A DNA stretch of 64,000 nucleotides, taken from contig NC_092648.1 of the NCBI RefSeq assembly GCF_032118995.1, positions 17,946,450 through 18,010,449 of the forward strand. Reading direction: 5' to 3'. Positions within the stretch are counted from its first letter, which is position 1; each line of letters opens with the position of its first letter. Below are positions 13,201 through 24,152 of this stretch, one piece after another. The stretch comes from Asterias amurensis. Lineage: Eukaryota; Echinodermata; Asteroidea; Forcipulatida; Asteriidae. The position numbers and the translations under genes were made by a program. The notes beneath the pieces are model-generated. The model ran no database searches. It saw nothing but the letters and a program-made list of their open reading frames with translations, and had not been told where the DNA came from.

Positions 13201-14934
13201 CCCATGGTATCAATTTTAAAACCCCGAATTTTGCATTGTAGTTTGCTATTGGCCAACAATTCCAAACCAATATTGCTACCCATGCATGACTAGATACAGT
13301 TATAATCAATACAATTTAGAACATTTTAGAGAATGGCTGCTGTGATATGGTCTATATCTCAAAATTTTAATAAAGAGTTATTAACACAGTTCTGCTAGAG
13401 CCACGTGTGACTGTACAACCGGTCAGACTCTCTACAGATCCATTCTCAAATAACGATTTTACATACGGTGGATCGTCAGTCTCCTCTGGGCAAATATTTA
13501 CCCGTGGTTATTTAAAATGCATACACTAAAAGTGGCGGGAAAAGGTCGTGCAAATTTGCGTTAGAAATCAATCCCTGTTGATTCATCGTCTCAACCACTT
13601 GATTCTTTCTCTTGAACTTTGATTTGCTACACTTGAATATAGTTTTTGGTTAAGTTTCAACATCCAATGTTAACACGTGTTGATACATGGCGAGGGTCCA
13701 GAATTTCACATTACACTTTCAATATATAGTTTAAAACTACTAAATCTGCAGTCTTATTTGCAACAACTCTCTACGAATTCAGAAATTTGTGCGATCTGTT
13801 ATACTTTACAGGTTTGGGTTTTTAACAATGATGAAAGAAACAATTTATGCTGACTGAGCACAAAAGGTCTCCAAGCAGCTAGCCCCTTGTTTCCATTAAA
13901 CACATACGCATGATCATTTTCATCTTTTCAGGAACAAAACACCAATAGGAGACCGTAATTAATACGGTCACTGAATATCAAAGGTGTCCCAACAGCAAGC
14001 CCCTTGTTTACATTAAACACATGAACATTAACATTTTCATCTGTTCATAATTCAAGTAAGATTTACTTTGTTTAAATACTTTGAGGACCTTAACGCGGGA
14101 AACAGAAACAGAGAGAGCAAAAAAAATAAAATAATAATAACCATTGGGAGAGATCGTTAACAAAAATTGTGATCTGCCATGCTAATTGTCATCGAAAACC
14201 TTGAATAAAACAACGCCATATTAAACAAAAAAAGCCTGAACAAAATGTTCACATGGACATTAAAATAGTTTAAAGAAATCATCAAATGTATGGAGAAAGC
14301 GCAAAAAACCACCGCAATAACTAACCCGAATGCCGTTTTGATAGAACGTGTTGCGCAGTCTTTGCAGATTTCACCACAATGCTGATAAACACTAGTGACT
14401 ACGCACACAGGCTTGCCTCTTTGAAAATTCTGTCATTCTGGTAAAACGTTTTTCTGTAACTGTTTTAATGAGTTTTGCAAACTTGGAAAACGTAAAAGAA
14501 AAGGTGTTCAACAGGTTTGTGCCTAGTCAATACTCTCAGAGGTGCAGCAAAATGGAAGGTTTTTAGGTTTTGTTTGTATAGGGCTAGAAACGGATCTTAT
14601 TGTTCTGTGTTTCTTATGCCATCGCTTTTGTGACATTGCAAAAAGCTCGCACAAATAAAAGAAATAATTTTTGTGATGGCAAAACAATGAACACAATATG
14701 AATAGTCTTTATTTCTAATGCGTCAGAAAATACAGACGATAAACCCTTTTTATTCACTAATTTCTCGTAACAAATTGTCCGCCTTGGTTGAAGCGTCACC
14801 AATACAATTCCAATCAAGAAAAGAAGAGAAAAATATTGCACCATTATTCTGCGATCAAAATAAAGTTAAACGGTACTTACCGAAATTGACAAAGCCAGCA
14901 CAAAGGTAAAAAACGCTCTATCGCAGTTCGTCAT
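855..14934 (-). CDS. LamG-domain secreted or membrane protein with mucin-like stalk, 5' part (6 exons; 3' end off window)
   Basis: Six exons join in phase: 14934-14881, 6391-6340, 4965-4864, 3751-3444, 2173-2002 and 1529-855, giving at least 454 residues. The start MTNCDRAFFTFVLALSIS plus LSTA from exon 2 forms a signal peptide. Residues about 45-305 read as a laminin-G/pentraxin-like jelly roll: an opening HQWSMSDG, a central YTVAFWYSFRP, then WNHVAMVYN and YYNGYLLNKS, and a closing IDEVTMWNNPLS. Residues about 316-454 are Thr-rich with TTT, EEPTT and AEPPTT repeats, a probable O-glycosylated stalk. Sequons occur in the LamG part. Exon 6 ends with phase 1 at a GTAGGT donor, so at least one exon lies left of the window. 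LamG domains of this kind bind glycans or proteins outside the cell; the ligand is unknown. It could be an adhesion receptor or a secreted mucin. Confidence 0.8.
2002..2173 (-). CDS. Exon 5 of LamG gene
   Basis: The acceptor is TTTGCAG and the donor GTAAACAATC, phase 0 to 1. It encodes KFWNFEIDDSDEERPHMEF and ends WQWNHVAMVYN, the conserved W-x-HVA-x-V strand typical of LamG and pentraxin domains. The sequon NRS precedes it. Confidence 0.88.
2220..2395 (+). mobile_element. SINE head fragment
   Basis: It has GTGGCTGAACGGATAAGAAC (A box-like), GTGGGTTCGAGTGCTGG (B box-like) and CAAGACACTCAACC of the SINE body, and is truncated after about 175 bases. Confidence 0.65.
2545..2712 (+). mobile_element. 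SINE fragment
   Basis: B-box GGGTTCGAGTCCC followed by AAGCGAGACACTT and GGGACATATAACGGTTGATC, as in the SINE body. Confidence 0.65.
2852..2962. mobile_element. MITE family E, right-end fragment
   Basis: It begins TTCAAGAGAAGTCTTTCACC and ends CCAATGGCTTTAA, matching only the last third of the full copies. Confidence 0.75.
3444..3751 (-). CDS. Exon 4 of LamG gene: central domain
   Basis: The exon has 102 codons between an acceptor ending GATTGAG and the donor GTGAGTATAC (phase 1 to phase 0). It carries the jelly-roll core KGPYTVAFWYSFRPTDF, three cysteines and the sequon NNST. It ends KIGDSIS, which continues in frame into VSYDGGKH of exon 5. Confidence 0.85.
4239..4268. repeat. (GTT)n microsatellite
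   Basis: About ten uninterrupted GTT units inside LamG intron 3. Confidence 0.97.
4464..4830. mobile_element. MITE family A, diverged copy
   Basis: It shares AAGGCACTGGACAC, CTGTGAAAAT, TTCAGAGGGAGC and TTTTGAGTAATTAC blocks with the other A copies. It ends about 30 bp from the exon 3 donor of the LamG gene. Confidence 0.75.
4864..4965 (-). CDS. Exon 3 of LamG gene: start of jelly-roll domain
   Basis: This is a phase 1-1 exon with acceptor GTTTTTAG and donor GTAACACTC. It encodes GTDIYSEAVHQWSMSDG and then KVCFVE; the HQWSMSDG part matches the opening strand of LamG/pentraxin folds. It joins exon 4 to give CFVEVFHPDD. Confidence 0.85.
5285..5600 (-). mobile_element. Degenerate SINE, minus strand
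   Basis: GCGCTCAGTATTTTG and CCTTCTCTTTGCGATAAG match the tail and body of the 19452 element in the same orientation; the head is poorly kept. Confidence 0.5.
6191..6310. repeat. Long near-perfect hairpin beside LamG exon 2
   Basis: Arms of about 55 bp, with AATCGGTTTTCAACTAG at the outside and CCGAGGCCTGGTTCTTGAT inside, meet at a TAGGCCTA centre. Only a few mismatches are seen. Confidence 0.9.
6340..6391 (-). CDS. Exon 2 of LamG gene
   Basis: The acceptor is TTTTGTTTTACAG and the donor GTAAGTGTC. The exon starts in phase 0 and ends in phase 1, encoding LSTATFYNQSTLEDMYQ and joining exon 3 to give M then GTDIYSEAVHQW. A 120-bp hairpin lies just 30 bp past its donor. Confidence 0.75.
6457..6789. 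mobile_element. MITE family A copy
   Basis: TTAA flanks, with ends AAAGGCACTGGACATTATTG and CAATAGTGTCCAGTGTCTTT. It is in intron 1 of the LamG gene. Confidence 0.85.
6851..6932 (+). other. tRNA-like sequence, not a functional tRNA
   Basis: GAGCTCAGTAGGTAGAG (A box) and GGTTCGAGTCCC (B box) are well formed, but the acceptor strands do not pair. Probably a SINE head. Confidence 0.5.
8838..9859. mobile_element. About 1 kb terminal-inverted-repeat element (LamG intron 1)
   Basis: The left end is TTTGACCAGTTCGGGATCAC and the right end its complement. Partial internal copies of the same terminus lie near 9015, 9437 and 9823. Open frames inside are short and match no transposase that I know. Confidence 0.75.
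12546..12695. mobile_element. Fold-back element family C
   Basis: The ends GATTTCACAAAGAGTTAGGA and complement enclose repeated GGACTAGTCCTAACT. Related copies lie at 48558, 52760, 53723 and 59827. Confidence 0.85.
14881..14934 (-). CDS. Exon 1 of LamG gene: signal peptide
   Basis: The 18 codons from ATG at 14934 read MTNCDRAFFTFVLALSIS and end in phase 0 at a strong donor (TCG, then GTAAGTACC). Position -3 of the ATG is A. With the next exon the hydrophobic core ends at LSTA, a plausible signal-peptidase site. The 8.5 kb intron after it makes this the least certain junction, but phase and biology both fit. Confidence 0.65.
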
Positions 14935-15929
14935 ATTGGCAGCAGAGCAAATTCCAATGGCGGCAACACAGTACAACAAAAAAAAAACCAAGGAAAAACA
15001 ATCCGGTGTGTTGTTTTAATAGTCGCGTTAGTTGTTGGTGTCCAAACAAAGAAATTTGCGAATCCAGGGCCGATAGAGTCAAAACAGTTGGGCAGGTATC
15101 GTCGCTGCTGTCTATCTAAATGCTCATCTCACAAACTACGCCACAACAGCGGCACCGCAACTCGGAACGGCGGAGTGATATATTGCCAATCCCTGCCGGC
15201 AAGGAAGATGATGAAACTGATGCTAGGGCCCCCCCCCCCCCCCTCTCTATCATGCATAATGATAATACAATGGAGATCAAAATTCAACTAAGAATTTATT
15301 AATAGTTCCTTTTTGTGTCGAAACGGGGTGACTTTCATCAAGTTAACTTTATTTGATTATCATTAAGTCATAACGGCTGATTTTAATAACGAAGTTTATT
15401 TCCTTTGAGGTTTTCTTTTTTATGACAACTGGTTTTTTTTTTTAAGGTTTTTAACTTTTAACATTTTCAGAGTTTTTGCTTTTGAAAAACACGTAATAAC
15501 ACAACCTCCTCAACAAAATTCATCAATTTATGGAGAAAAACAGTTGCCCATGAAGACCGGTTTCATATAGCAGTTGCTATTTTGCAAAAAACAGTAGGTA
15601 GATTTCAGCTTCACATAAATATATGCTTGATCAAGAGGGTGGAAATTATTCAAGATTAAACACGAATCGCTTAATATTGGGTTCTCAATGTTTGTAAACA
15701 AAATTATAGTCCCTATCTACCCAATTTTTTATTTTTTTCTAAAAGAAAGAGACAACATTTTTCGAAGCCAAATTATACAGGTTTTGTTACTCAAGGCCTT
15801 TGTCATTCATCATGGTGGTCCCTGTTATTAAACAAAAGGTCTTAATGACCAATTCTGTGCATGCATTCTGTTCAACTCTTCCTTTAATGAAACAAGTCCC
15901 AGGAGATTCACAACTTAACAAAAAAATGT

Positions 15930-16650
15930 ATGATATAGTGGTCCTTTTGAATGAAGGAAAATCTTCATCAATGGCACTTGGCATCCCCCCCCCCAAAAAA
16001 AAAAGGGGGGAGGATCACATGCAACAGGTATAAAATAATGTTGATGTAATACAATTATCCACAGACCAAATTATGAGTTAGTGGTCCTTTCAAGGAAAAT
16101 CTACATAAATGGCATCCGATATCCCCAAAAGAAGGGGGAAAGGGGCACATGCAACAGGTATTAAAGCCATTATACACTTTCGGTAAACAGTATTGTCCAA
16201 GTCCCACACTTCGTGTATCACAACTTATATATAAAATAACAATCCTGTGGAAGTTTAGGCTCAATCGGACATCGGAGTCGGGAGAAAATAACGGGAAAAC
16301 CCACTCCTGTTTTCGCGCGTTTCGCCGTGTCATGACATGTGTTTATAACAAATCCGTAATTTATATTGTTTTACCGTTTTCTCAAAAAGTAAAGCATTTC
16401 ATGGACTAATATTTCAAGAGAAGTCTTTCACCATAACCTTCTGTAAACCCTGTAAATTATTTGTAAATCTGTGAACTTTTTTTTTTTTCTGTACCGAAAG
16501 GGTCCAATGGCTTTAAATAACGTTGATGTAATAAAACTCGCCACACACCAAATTATGAATAACTGGTCCTTTTGAAGGAAAAACTACGTAAATGGCACCT
16601 GCCACCTCAGAAAGAAGAAGGGAAAGGGTGCAAATGCAACAAGTAAAATT
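15930..16650. repeat. Tandem repeat of about 110 bp, three units, interrupted
   Basis: Units near 15930, 16075 and 16544 share GTGGTCCTTT, AAATGGCA and CACATGCAACAGGTA. A family E MITE splits units 2 and 3. Confidence 0.8.
16161..16516. mobile_element. MITE family E copy inside a tandem repeat
   Basis: TTAA at both ends, starting AAAGCCATTATACACTTTCG and ending CCAATGGCTTT. It interrupts a tandem repeat (15930-16650). Confidence 0.85.
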
Positions 16651-17049
16651 TTTAATATAATGCAATTCGCCACACACCACAATTCTATATCTTAATTGCT
16701 TCTACCACTCAGGCACTTGCCCTGGGACGGAGGACAGAACCCAACGTATACTATGCGTCCAACAATGAACACTAATCGATCGGCATCAACAAAATGATAA
16801 TGGCGCCAATTGCCATGGAAACTCGCCGGATATATAATGTTGTCCTTGGACTACAAAAGCTCAGAAAATTGTAATGGGCGGTGGAACGTAAACAAGTCAA
16901 CAGGTCATATGTTTTACAGAGACAGTATCGAAATGCAAAAAAATAATATCGCAGGGAAAAAAGACACAAAAAGTGTGAAATATTATAATTGTGACTAAAT
17001 TGTTGTTTCTGTTATTGCATAAAAATTCTGGGAAATCAAATTCAAATAT

Positions 17050-17212
17050 TCTAGTGAGAAAATATTTCTTTCTCAAAAACTACGTTACTTCAGAGGGAGC
17101 TGTTTCCCACAATGACTTATACTAAGATCAACAGCTCTTCATTGATCGTCAAGTCAGTTTTTTTTATGCTGCACATTTTGAGTGATTACCGATACTGTCC
17201 AGTGCCTTTACG
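17050..17212. mobile_element. MITE family A, truncated copy
   Basis: Only the half with CTACGTTACTTCAGAGGGAG and TGTCCAGTGCCTTTA remains. Confidence 0.7.
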
Positions 17213-18533
17213 GGAAAACGCTGCCAAGAAGCAGAGTAAAGGACAGAATATTATAAAGGAACCCCCCCCCCCCCCGCCCCTGGCCTGAGCAACACCTCCC
17301 ATCATAAATAACAAGCAAGGATCTTTAGATCTCTGAAAGATTGCCAACTGAACATACTAAAGTCAGACAATATCGACGGTTTGCATTTTGCATCGACAAA
17401 AAGGTAATGACGTATCTCCTATAGAACTACTTCCTCCAGCGGAAGGATACACAACATGCAGAGAATTAGCTGACGAGATAGGCACTTGAGCAACAGGTTT
17501 TTACCTCCCGCGACATGATTAATTTCAATTTTGACAAGACAATCAATTAATATTGGTAACATTAAAGAGCGAGTCTCCACTTTTCAGTGAGTTTTTGGTT
17601 ACAAAATAAAACCATTTAAAGACGCAAACAAATACATCAAAGCATCAAGCAAAAGATACCGAAACAGCGGCACAATTTTTATTTATTTAAGGGCCCCCCA
17701 TATAAAAAGCATAATTTTTACCAAAATGTTCAGGAACAAAAACAACCAGAAAACATCAACAGAAGCAAACAAATGTGGCAGTGACGTAATAATCCTTAGT
17801 AGGCACATGTTATTGGCTGATAGACTGAAAATGAGGTCACATGTTCACATTATTTTGCCTAAATCTAATAAAATGGGTTAAAATAACGGATTTGGGTATT
17901 TTTTGTAACACAAAACACAATGTCCACAGAGTAACATTAAACTTACACCGTTTGAAGACTAATGAGTAAAACAATGTTACGAAAATACGTTCAACATGCT
18001 AAAAAAAAATCGTCTCCAGAGACGAAAATTATTTTCGTGATATGTTTTAAAGGCTTGTGATATGTCAGTGTGTGCGCTGAGTGGCCAATTTGCAGTGGTC
18101 CTTCTCGAAGAACGAGTACAAATGCAAGCAATTTAAAGCAAATTATGTCATCTATATTATCATTTTTTTGTTACAGTAATAATGACGTGAAACTGTCGGG
18201 TTGTTTATGAACTTGTATACCCTAAAAGGCGAGTAGTTATAACGGGTTTACATTATGGGCTCCATTATACTCGTAAAAAAATCACTTTCATAAACTACTC
18301 TCGTAAATTATCTGTTAATCACGGAAATTAGATTAATAAAGATTCGCTTTAAATTTCTGTTTTGCTGAAATGTATTGTGAACAAACAGAAGACCATGAAG
18401 CTTTTGTTTAGTTATATTTGAAGAGCTTTAGAAACAGTTGTCATGGCATTGTCAAAGAAGATGATTTCTACACAGAGATTATTATACACGCCATTATTAA
18501 TTTATTACTCAATTATCTATAAACTTCAGATGA

Positions 18534-18585
18534 ACAAAATTTGTTAACAATGAAATTTGTTAACAATGAAATTTGTTAACAATGA
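18534..18585. repeat. 17-bp tandem repeat, three units
   Basis: AAATTTGTTAACAATGA recurs three times without change. Confidence 0.9.
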
Positions 18586-19451
18586 ACATAGGCCAAGAGG
18601 GGTTTATGCGTTTCATATTTTTGGAACGTTAGGTTTGATGTGGTTGTTGGAAAGTTCAATTTTTGTATGTATTCTCACAGATACAAACAAATACTCTCTC
18701 TCATCTTAGCCTTCGAGAAAGGCTCTGCTGTCTTTTGCATGTATACAGGTCCTTTTGGTTCGTAAGCAGTTTGCAGAAGTATATATGTATGGTAAGAAAT
18801 ATATATGTTAGAAGTGTAAAAACAAATATTGTTTTCGCTTCAAGAATATTGTCTTGAAAGCCAGTCTGCAATGCGAGGTTACTTAAGAACTACATACTTA
18901 AACACAAACTTGTGTACGACCTTTTACGATCATAATTGTAAACCCCATACTTTAGTGGATGTATTGAAGTTATTATCTTCGGTATATCATTTTTTAGCTC
19001 TTATTTCAAACCAGATGATTGGATTGAAAATAATTTTTCAGCGAATCAACAAAATGAAATGGCAATTTCTAAGAATAAAGACGATACTCATATTTGATTG
19101 GACAATACTAATGCTGAGCAGATCATATTTAATGGAATAATATTTTGTATGTAATAGCAACCGAATGGGTAACTAAATTTTACAATTGGCTTGACAATAT
19201 AAAAGTAAAAAGACACATGACGTCATTTAAGTAGGACGCCCTCGCCTCGAGATCACAGGGACTTTGTTCAGGTTCCAAATCGTGTGCGTTTTCCACTGTA
19301 TTGCCACCACCGGTTGAACTCTTAAGATGGCGTCTTTATGACGTCACTGCCGGATAAACTATCTTCTTACTTTATAACTTTGATATCAAAGTACATGATT
19401 GGTGATTAAGTTAAGTGTGAATTCATATAGAATCAATCAGACAGCTCACTG

Positions 19452-19861
19452 TTTTTAATATCGAAGTCTTATATAGCGCACGTATCTACCAAACAAGGTA
19501 CTCAAGGCGCTGAGTATATACAAACTTTCAGAAAGCTAGGTAATTGCAGTGATAAATTCTGAGACCCAATTATTTAGCACCTAATAAGGGTTTACAAGGT
19601 GCTAAGGCGCATTAAGCAGCCACAACCAGGAACACCGGGGCGAATCCCTTCTCTTTTCGATAAGTGCACTGGGTTCTTTTACATGCGTTACACAACACAT
19701 GGGACCAACGGCTTTACGTCCCATCCGAAGGACGAAGCAATGGTTAAGTGTCTTGCTCAAGGACACAGTGTCACGGCTGGGGATTCGAACCCGCACTCTG
19801 CTGATCAGAAACACCAGAGTTTGAATTCGGTGCTCTTAACCGCTCGGCCACGACACTTACA
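19452..19861 (-). mobile_element. tRNA-Leu-derived SINE, full length
   Basis: The head at 19854-19770 folds like tRNA-Leu (anticodon CAA): GTCGTGGCCGAGCGGTTAAG and, near its end, the B box GGGTTCGAATCCCC, with acceptor strands pairing. A body with GGATGGGACGTAAAGCCGTT and a tail with GTGCGCTATATAAGACT follow. The tail resembles L2-type LINE 3' ends. Confidence 0.8.
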
Positions 19862-22800
19862 CTTATCAAGATTATGCCAATGTCAATTCACTGGAAAAAA
19901 TTGTGATGTCTTGGCTAGGCTAATACTGCCAAGAGAAAATAGAATGTTGTAAACCTCTGAATCATTATTGCTTATTTTGGATATATGAAGTTGTAATGTG
20001 CCCACAAAAGAACCCCAAAACAACAAGAAAACATCAGATCTTTCGCGTTGTTTTCACTAAAATGTGATGAAACTTTCATATCACGTTGGTTCGAAGGTGT
20101 TTATTTTAACTACAAGATTACAAAAAAATACTCCTAAAAAAACCCGAAACAAGACAAAAACCGAAGGATGCTATTAGGCCTATAAACTCAGTTCTAACTA
20201 TAAATGAAAGCAAATCCGATGTCAGTTTGACCCGGAATCTTTGGCAATGAGGACTATTGACTTTCATTCTGGGTCACCTTGACTCGGACTTCGGGTCAAA
20301 CTGACCCAGGAATATATCAGACCCCGTCTGGTACCCAGAATCCGGATCCATTCTGACCCTGGAGCAACCTGTGAGTTTGTTAAGAGGAAATATTCGTAAC
20401 AAACCGAACTCATAATATCGAATACGATGTTGATTTTAACACTTGAATTTTAATGGAACATTACCGAATTTGTAAGGGAAAAAAATCGTCTAAGATCACA
20501 GGTTTACATAAAACTTACACTAGTAGAAAACATCCCTTGAACTGTTTCTGTCTGAAGTGTCTAACTTGATGAGAAATAAATAAAACTAATTTCCCGGTTG
20601 AAGTTTACCGCTCAGTGGGCGTTTCATTCGTTTGTTTTTAAATAATCGATGTCATGCAAAAATGTGTAATCGGTTTTTCACTTCTTTTTTTCTCTTGACC
20701 CAGATGACCGATCGATCTCAAACATAGGTTTGTCAGTTTATGTATATGGTGGATTACATGAAGGTGCTTACACTTCCAGCAACTGTTTTGTTAGCAAAAA
20801 TGTTCCTTTAAGGGTGTGTTCTATTTGTCAAAAAAAAAACAAAAAAAACTTCCATTTTAAAGTGACCAAAAAGTGTCACAAATAATTAACTACGGCCTCA
20901 ATTCATTCATTATGGGGGTACATCAGCTCTCCTCTTGTTAAGTTTGACAAAAATATTGCACCAACATTGCCTTATTTTCAACAATCCGTTTAGAATGAAA
21001 GTGGTCAAAAAACTATTATTATATTATGTTCGCCCGACTCCATTTTATGAGTACACGATCTTTATTGGGTTCCTTTTTGCAATAGCAGTAATATGAGATA
21101 CCCCCTTTTTTTTAAAGGGCCAGGCTGGATGTCAAAGCGGTCGCGGTTTTGTAACGGTCTTTTTGATTGGGTGTGAGAAACAATATTGTGTACGTAACAA
21201 TGACGAGTCACATCGTATTATAATAATGGCCAAAGTGATACATTTTATGACCAAAAAAGAGATTGTTTTAAGAATGTAATTAATACAGTTTCAGATAGAA
21301 TGTTGTTTTACTTGTCTAGTTTGTTTATCTGTTTTAATTGTGCTGACCCCTTTTTCATGGCAGAATTATTAATGGTCTCACAGGTCAATAAAGTTATTGA
21401 TATTATTAAGATACACGCGTTTTTAAAAGACCTCCCATCAAAATAAATAACAATGCTGTATATCATATAGATATGGGCGCTAAGGGAGCTATCTACTACC
21501 GAAGGTAATCAGTTGATTTTACTCCCAATAAAGCAATAGTTATTGCCATTGTCAAGCGTCAGTTCACTGGTTTGGAATTAGGCTCGGCCATAGCATCGGG
21601 GAAATGACGTGGGTTTATACTCCGTTTCCATGGCAATCGTGTAAAGCCAGTTGCAGTTTAATTGCTTCCCGCAACAAGTCGAGCGTGGCTTTACAGATAG
21701 CTCTTCATATGGTGATAGGCACACACCAACAATGAACTGCAAAACGACTGCCATGGCACAATCATCCATTCCTCATCTTTCAAACACACACACACGCAGA
21801 CCATAAACCATGGCTGGGCTTTAAATCTTTAATCACGTTCCCACACAGAGGCTTGCTGAAACGTGGCACCCAACAAGAGTACCTGTTGCTTGGCATTACC
21901 ATGGCAACCATAGACGCTTGTTACAACCGGCAAGGCCGAAAGTTATTTCGAGAGCAGCGAAGCCCGAGTGCATTTAAAGCTACATATACGGGGCTCGTTT
22001 TGACATGTCCCCTCTCCCCGTATATCAGGCTTGCAACTGTCACTTCACCAACAAAGAGGAAGTTTAAAAATGTCCATAATTTTGTATAGTCTTTTTCAAT
22101 TTCAAACTGAGAATACAAAAGAGGAAATCAGCTGATCCGAGGAGAGGTTGCATGCCTGATATAATATACAGTTTCATGTATTTTATATTGGGCGTGTTTT
22201 AAGCAGCAAGAAACACTCTAACCAAGTTAATTTGGGACACGGGATGGGGGGTCGTTCCGCAAAATGTGTTAATAGAAATTGCACAAAACCGATCTATACA
22301 AAAAGAGGTTCATATTAAATAAGGACGCATGGCACAAATATTTGCTGACAGTTTGAACGAGGATGCTATCTGCCGACTTCACCAGACAGTCACGAAACAA
22401 ACGAAGAAATTCATTTGTGGATTTCTCACCCAACACTGATGTGTGTAGCACTGTGTACTCAGTGCTTTCCCCCATAGTCTTGGGGAATGGGTGAAAGTCC
22501 ACATGCATATACTTGGGTGGTATTTGAACCACAACATTTGCCATTCGAGTTAATTCCGTAATCATACCACTAGATCACATAGCTTGCCCATTAGCCATGA
22601 CCAAAGGACGGTAAAACACAAATAATACTATTTTATCGCCGATGCAAATTAAATTACCATTAACCAGAGCAAAAAAAAAGTTAAAAGTACGCAGTTCAGA
22701 GGGATGTGCGCTGGCGCTCTATTAAAACCATCCACAAAACTACAATCACTGACTGCGATTAAGTGTATGTCCCATTCTAGCGGCCGTGTTTCCCACATAT

Positions 22801-23202
22801 TCCTTCAAATTAATCTTTTCACCCTAAACATACTTTTCCGACTAACAAGAAGCTTTTAGATTTTAAAGTCATCAATTCAAAACTGCGTAAAAATGCTATC
22901 CATTCAAAAACTCTGATAAAACACTGACGTGCCTCAAAAGTTTTTAAATAAACATAGTGATGGGCAAGAATTCTATCCACTCTCATACACAACATGTCCA
23001 ATGCTGAGAAACAAAAGAAACATCCATAAATATTTTATCTTTTTTTTATCGCCCATTGAATCCCATGTATTGACACCGAGGTCATGAAGATGGTCTCAAA
23101 ATACTAACCGTTGTCACTCTGTGCAGAGAGATCACAACAAGATGGCGGCTCTCAGAGGAGCTATTATAACGGCCGTTTTCGAAATCAATGTTTTGGGCTC
23201 GA

Positions 23203-23262
23203 TTTCGGGGCTTTGGGCTCGGTTTCGGGGGTTTTGGGCTCGGTGTCGGGGGCTTGGGCACC
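23203..23262. repeat. 20-21 bp GC-rich tandem repeat
   Basis: Three units of TTTGGGCTCGGTTTCGGGG with small changes. Confidence 0.85.
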
Positions 23263-23785
23263 ATCCAGGGCCCTTAATTTCATAAAGCCTGTAGGCACAA
23301 AAATGTGCTTAGTATTAAATTTCTTCCTTGATAAAGACAGAATTACCAGCCAAATTGCCACGTCATTTTTAGGATAAGCAAACAGCAGCTGAATACCAGT
23401 ATCAAGCAATATGCAACAAATGGAAATTTGGTTGGTAATCCTGTTTTTATCAAGGAAGAAATTTCATGCTAAGCAAATGTTTGTGCTTACCGGCTTTATA
23501 AAATTGGGTCCACATAAGGAAAGCATACACTTTTTAAATTACTGGTGGAACCGAACCGAACCAAACGCAAGCCCACAGACCGTAGTTTTGAAAACGGCCC
23601 GTGAGGCTGGTATAGGACAAAATAGTCTGACAACATTTCAGTCAAATCCTACTCAACATACGGATCTTTTGTTTGCTAATGTTGTGGCGGGAGTTTAAAA
23701 GCTGGGGTCGATTTCAAAAAGAGTTAGGACTAACCCTAACTTAGGACAAATCTAGGGAAATTAAAAACTTAAGGCTAGTCCTAAG

Positions 23786-24152
23786 TTAACTCGAATACTC
23801 AAAATAATTATTAGCATAAAACCTTACTTGGTAACGAGTAACGGGAGCTTTTGGTAGTATAAAACATGGTGAGAAACGGCTCACTCTGAAGTAACGTAGT
23901 GTTCGAGAAAGAAGTAATTCTACACGAATTTGATTTCGAGACCACAGATTTAGAATTTGAGGTATCAAAATCAAGCATCTGAAAGCACACAACTTCGTGT
24001 GACAAGGGTGTTTTTTCTTTCATATTATCTCGCAGTTTCGACAACCGATTCAGCTTAAATTTTCACAGGTTTGTTATTTTATGCATATCTCCAGTTACAC
24101 CAAGTGAGAAGACTGATCCTTGAAAGTTACCAATAGTGTCCAGGGTCTTTAA
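23786..24152. mobile_element. MITE family A copy nested in a family C element
   Basis: TTAACTC occurs at both junctions, as expected of TTAA target duplication. The flanks 23704-23785 and 24153-24172 are the two parts of a fold-back element ending in the GATTTCA-type repeat. Confidence 0.8.

Larger units (their letters stand above)
6392..14880. other. LamG intron 1 (8.5 kb): no exon found
   Basis: It holds family A and C elements, the 1 kb inverted-repeat element, a tRNA-like SINE head, poly-G near 12822 and AT-rich unique DNA. I see no open frame with plausible splice sites. Confidence 0.6.

Noticed and set aside
14614..14844. Frame starting MVQYFSLLFLIGIVLVTLQP, signal-like
   Set aside because: It has no good donor in a fitting phase; the ATG at 14934 with a GTAAGTACC donor is better.
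19599..19952. 117-codon plus-strand frame
   Set aside because: It is the reverse strand of the tRNA-derived SINE.
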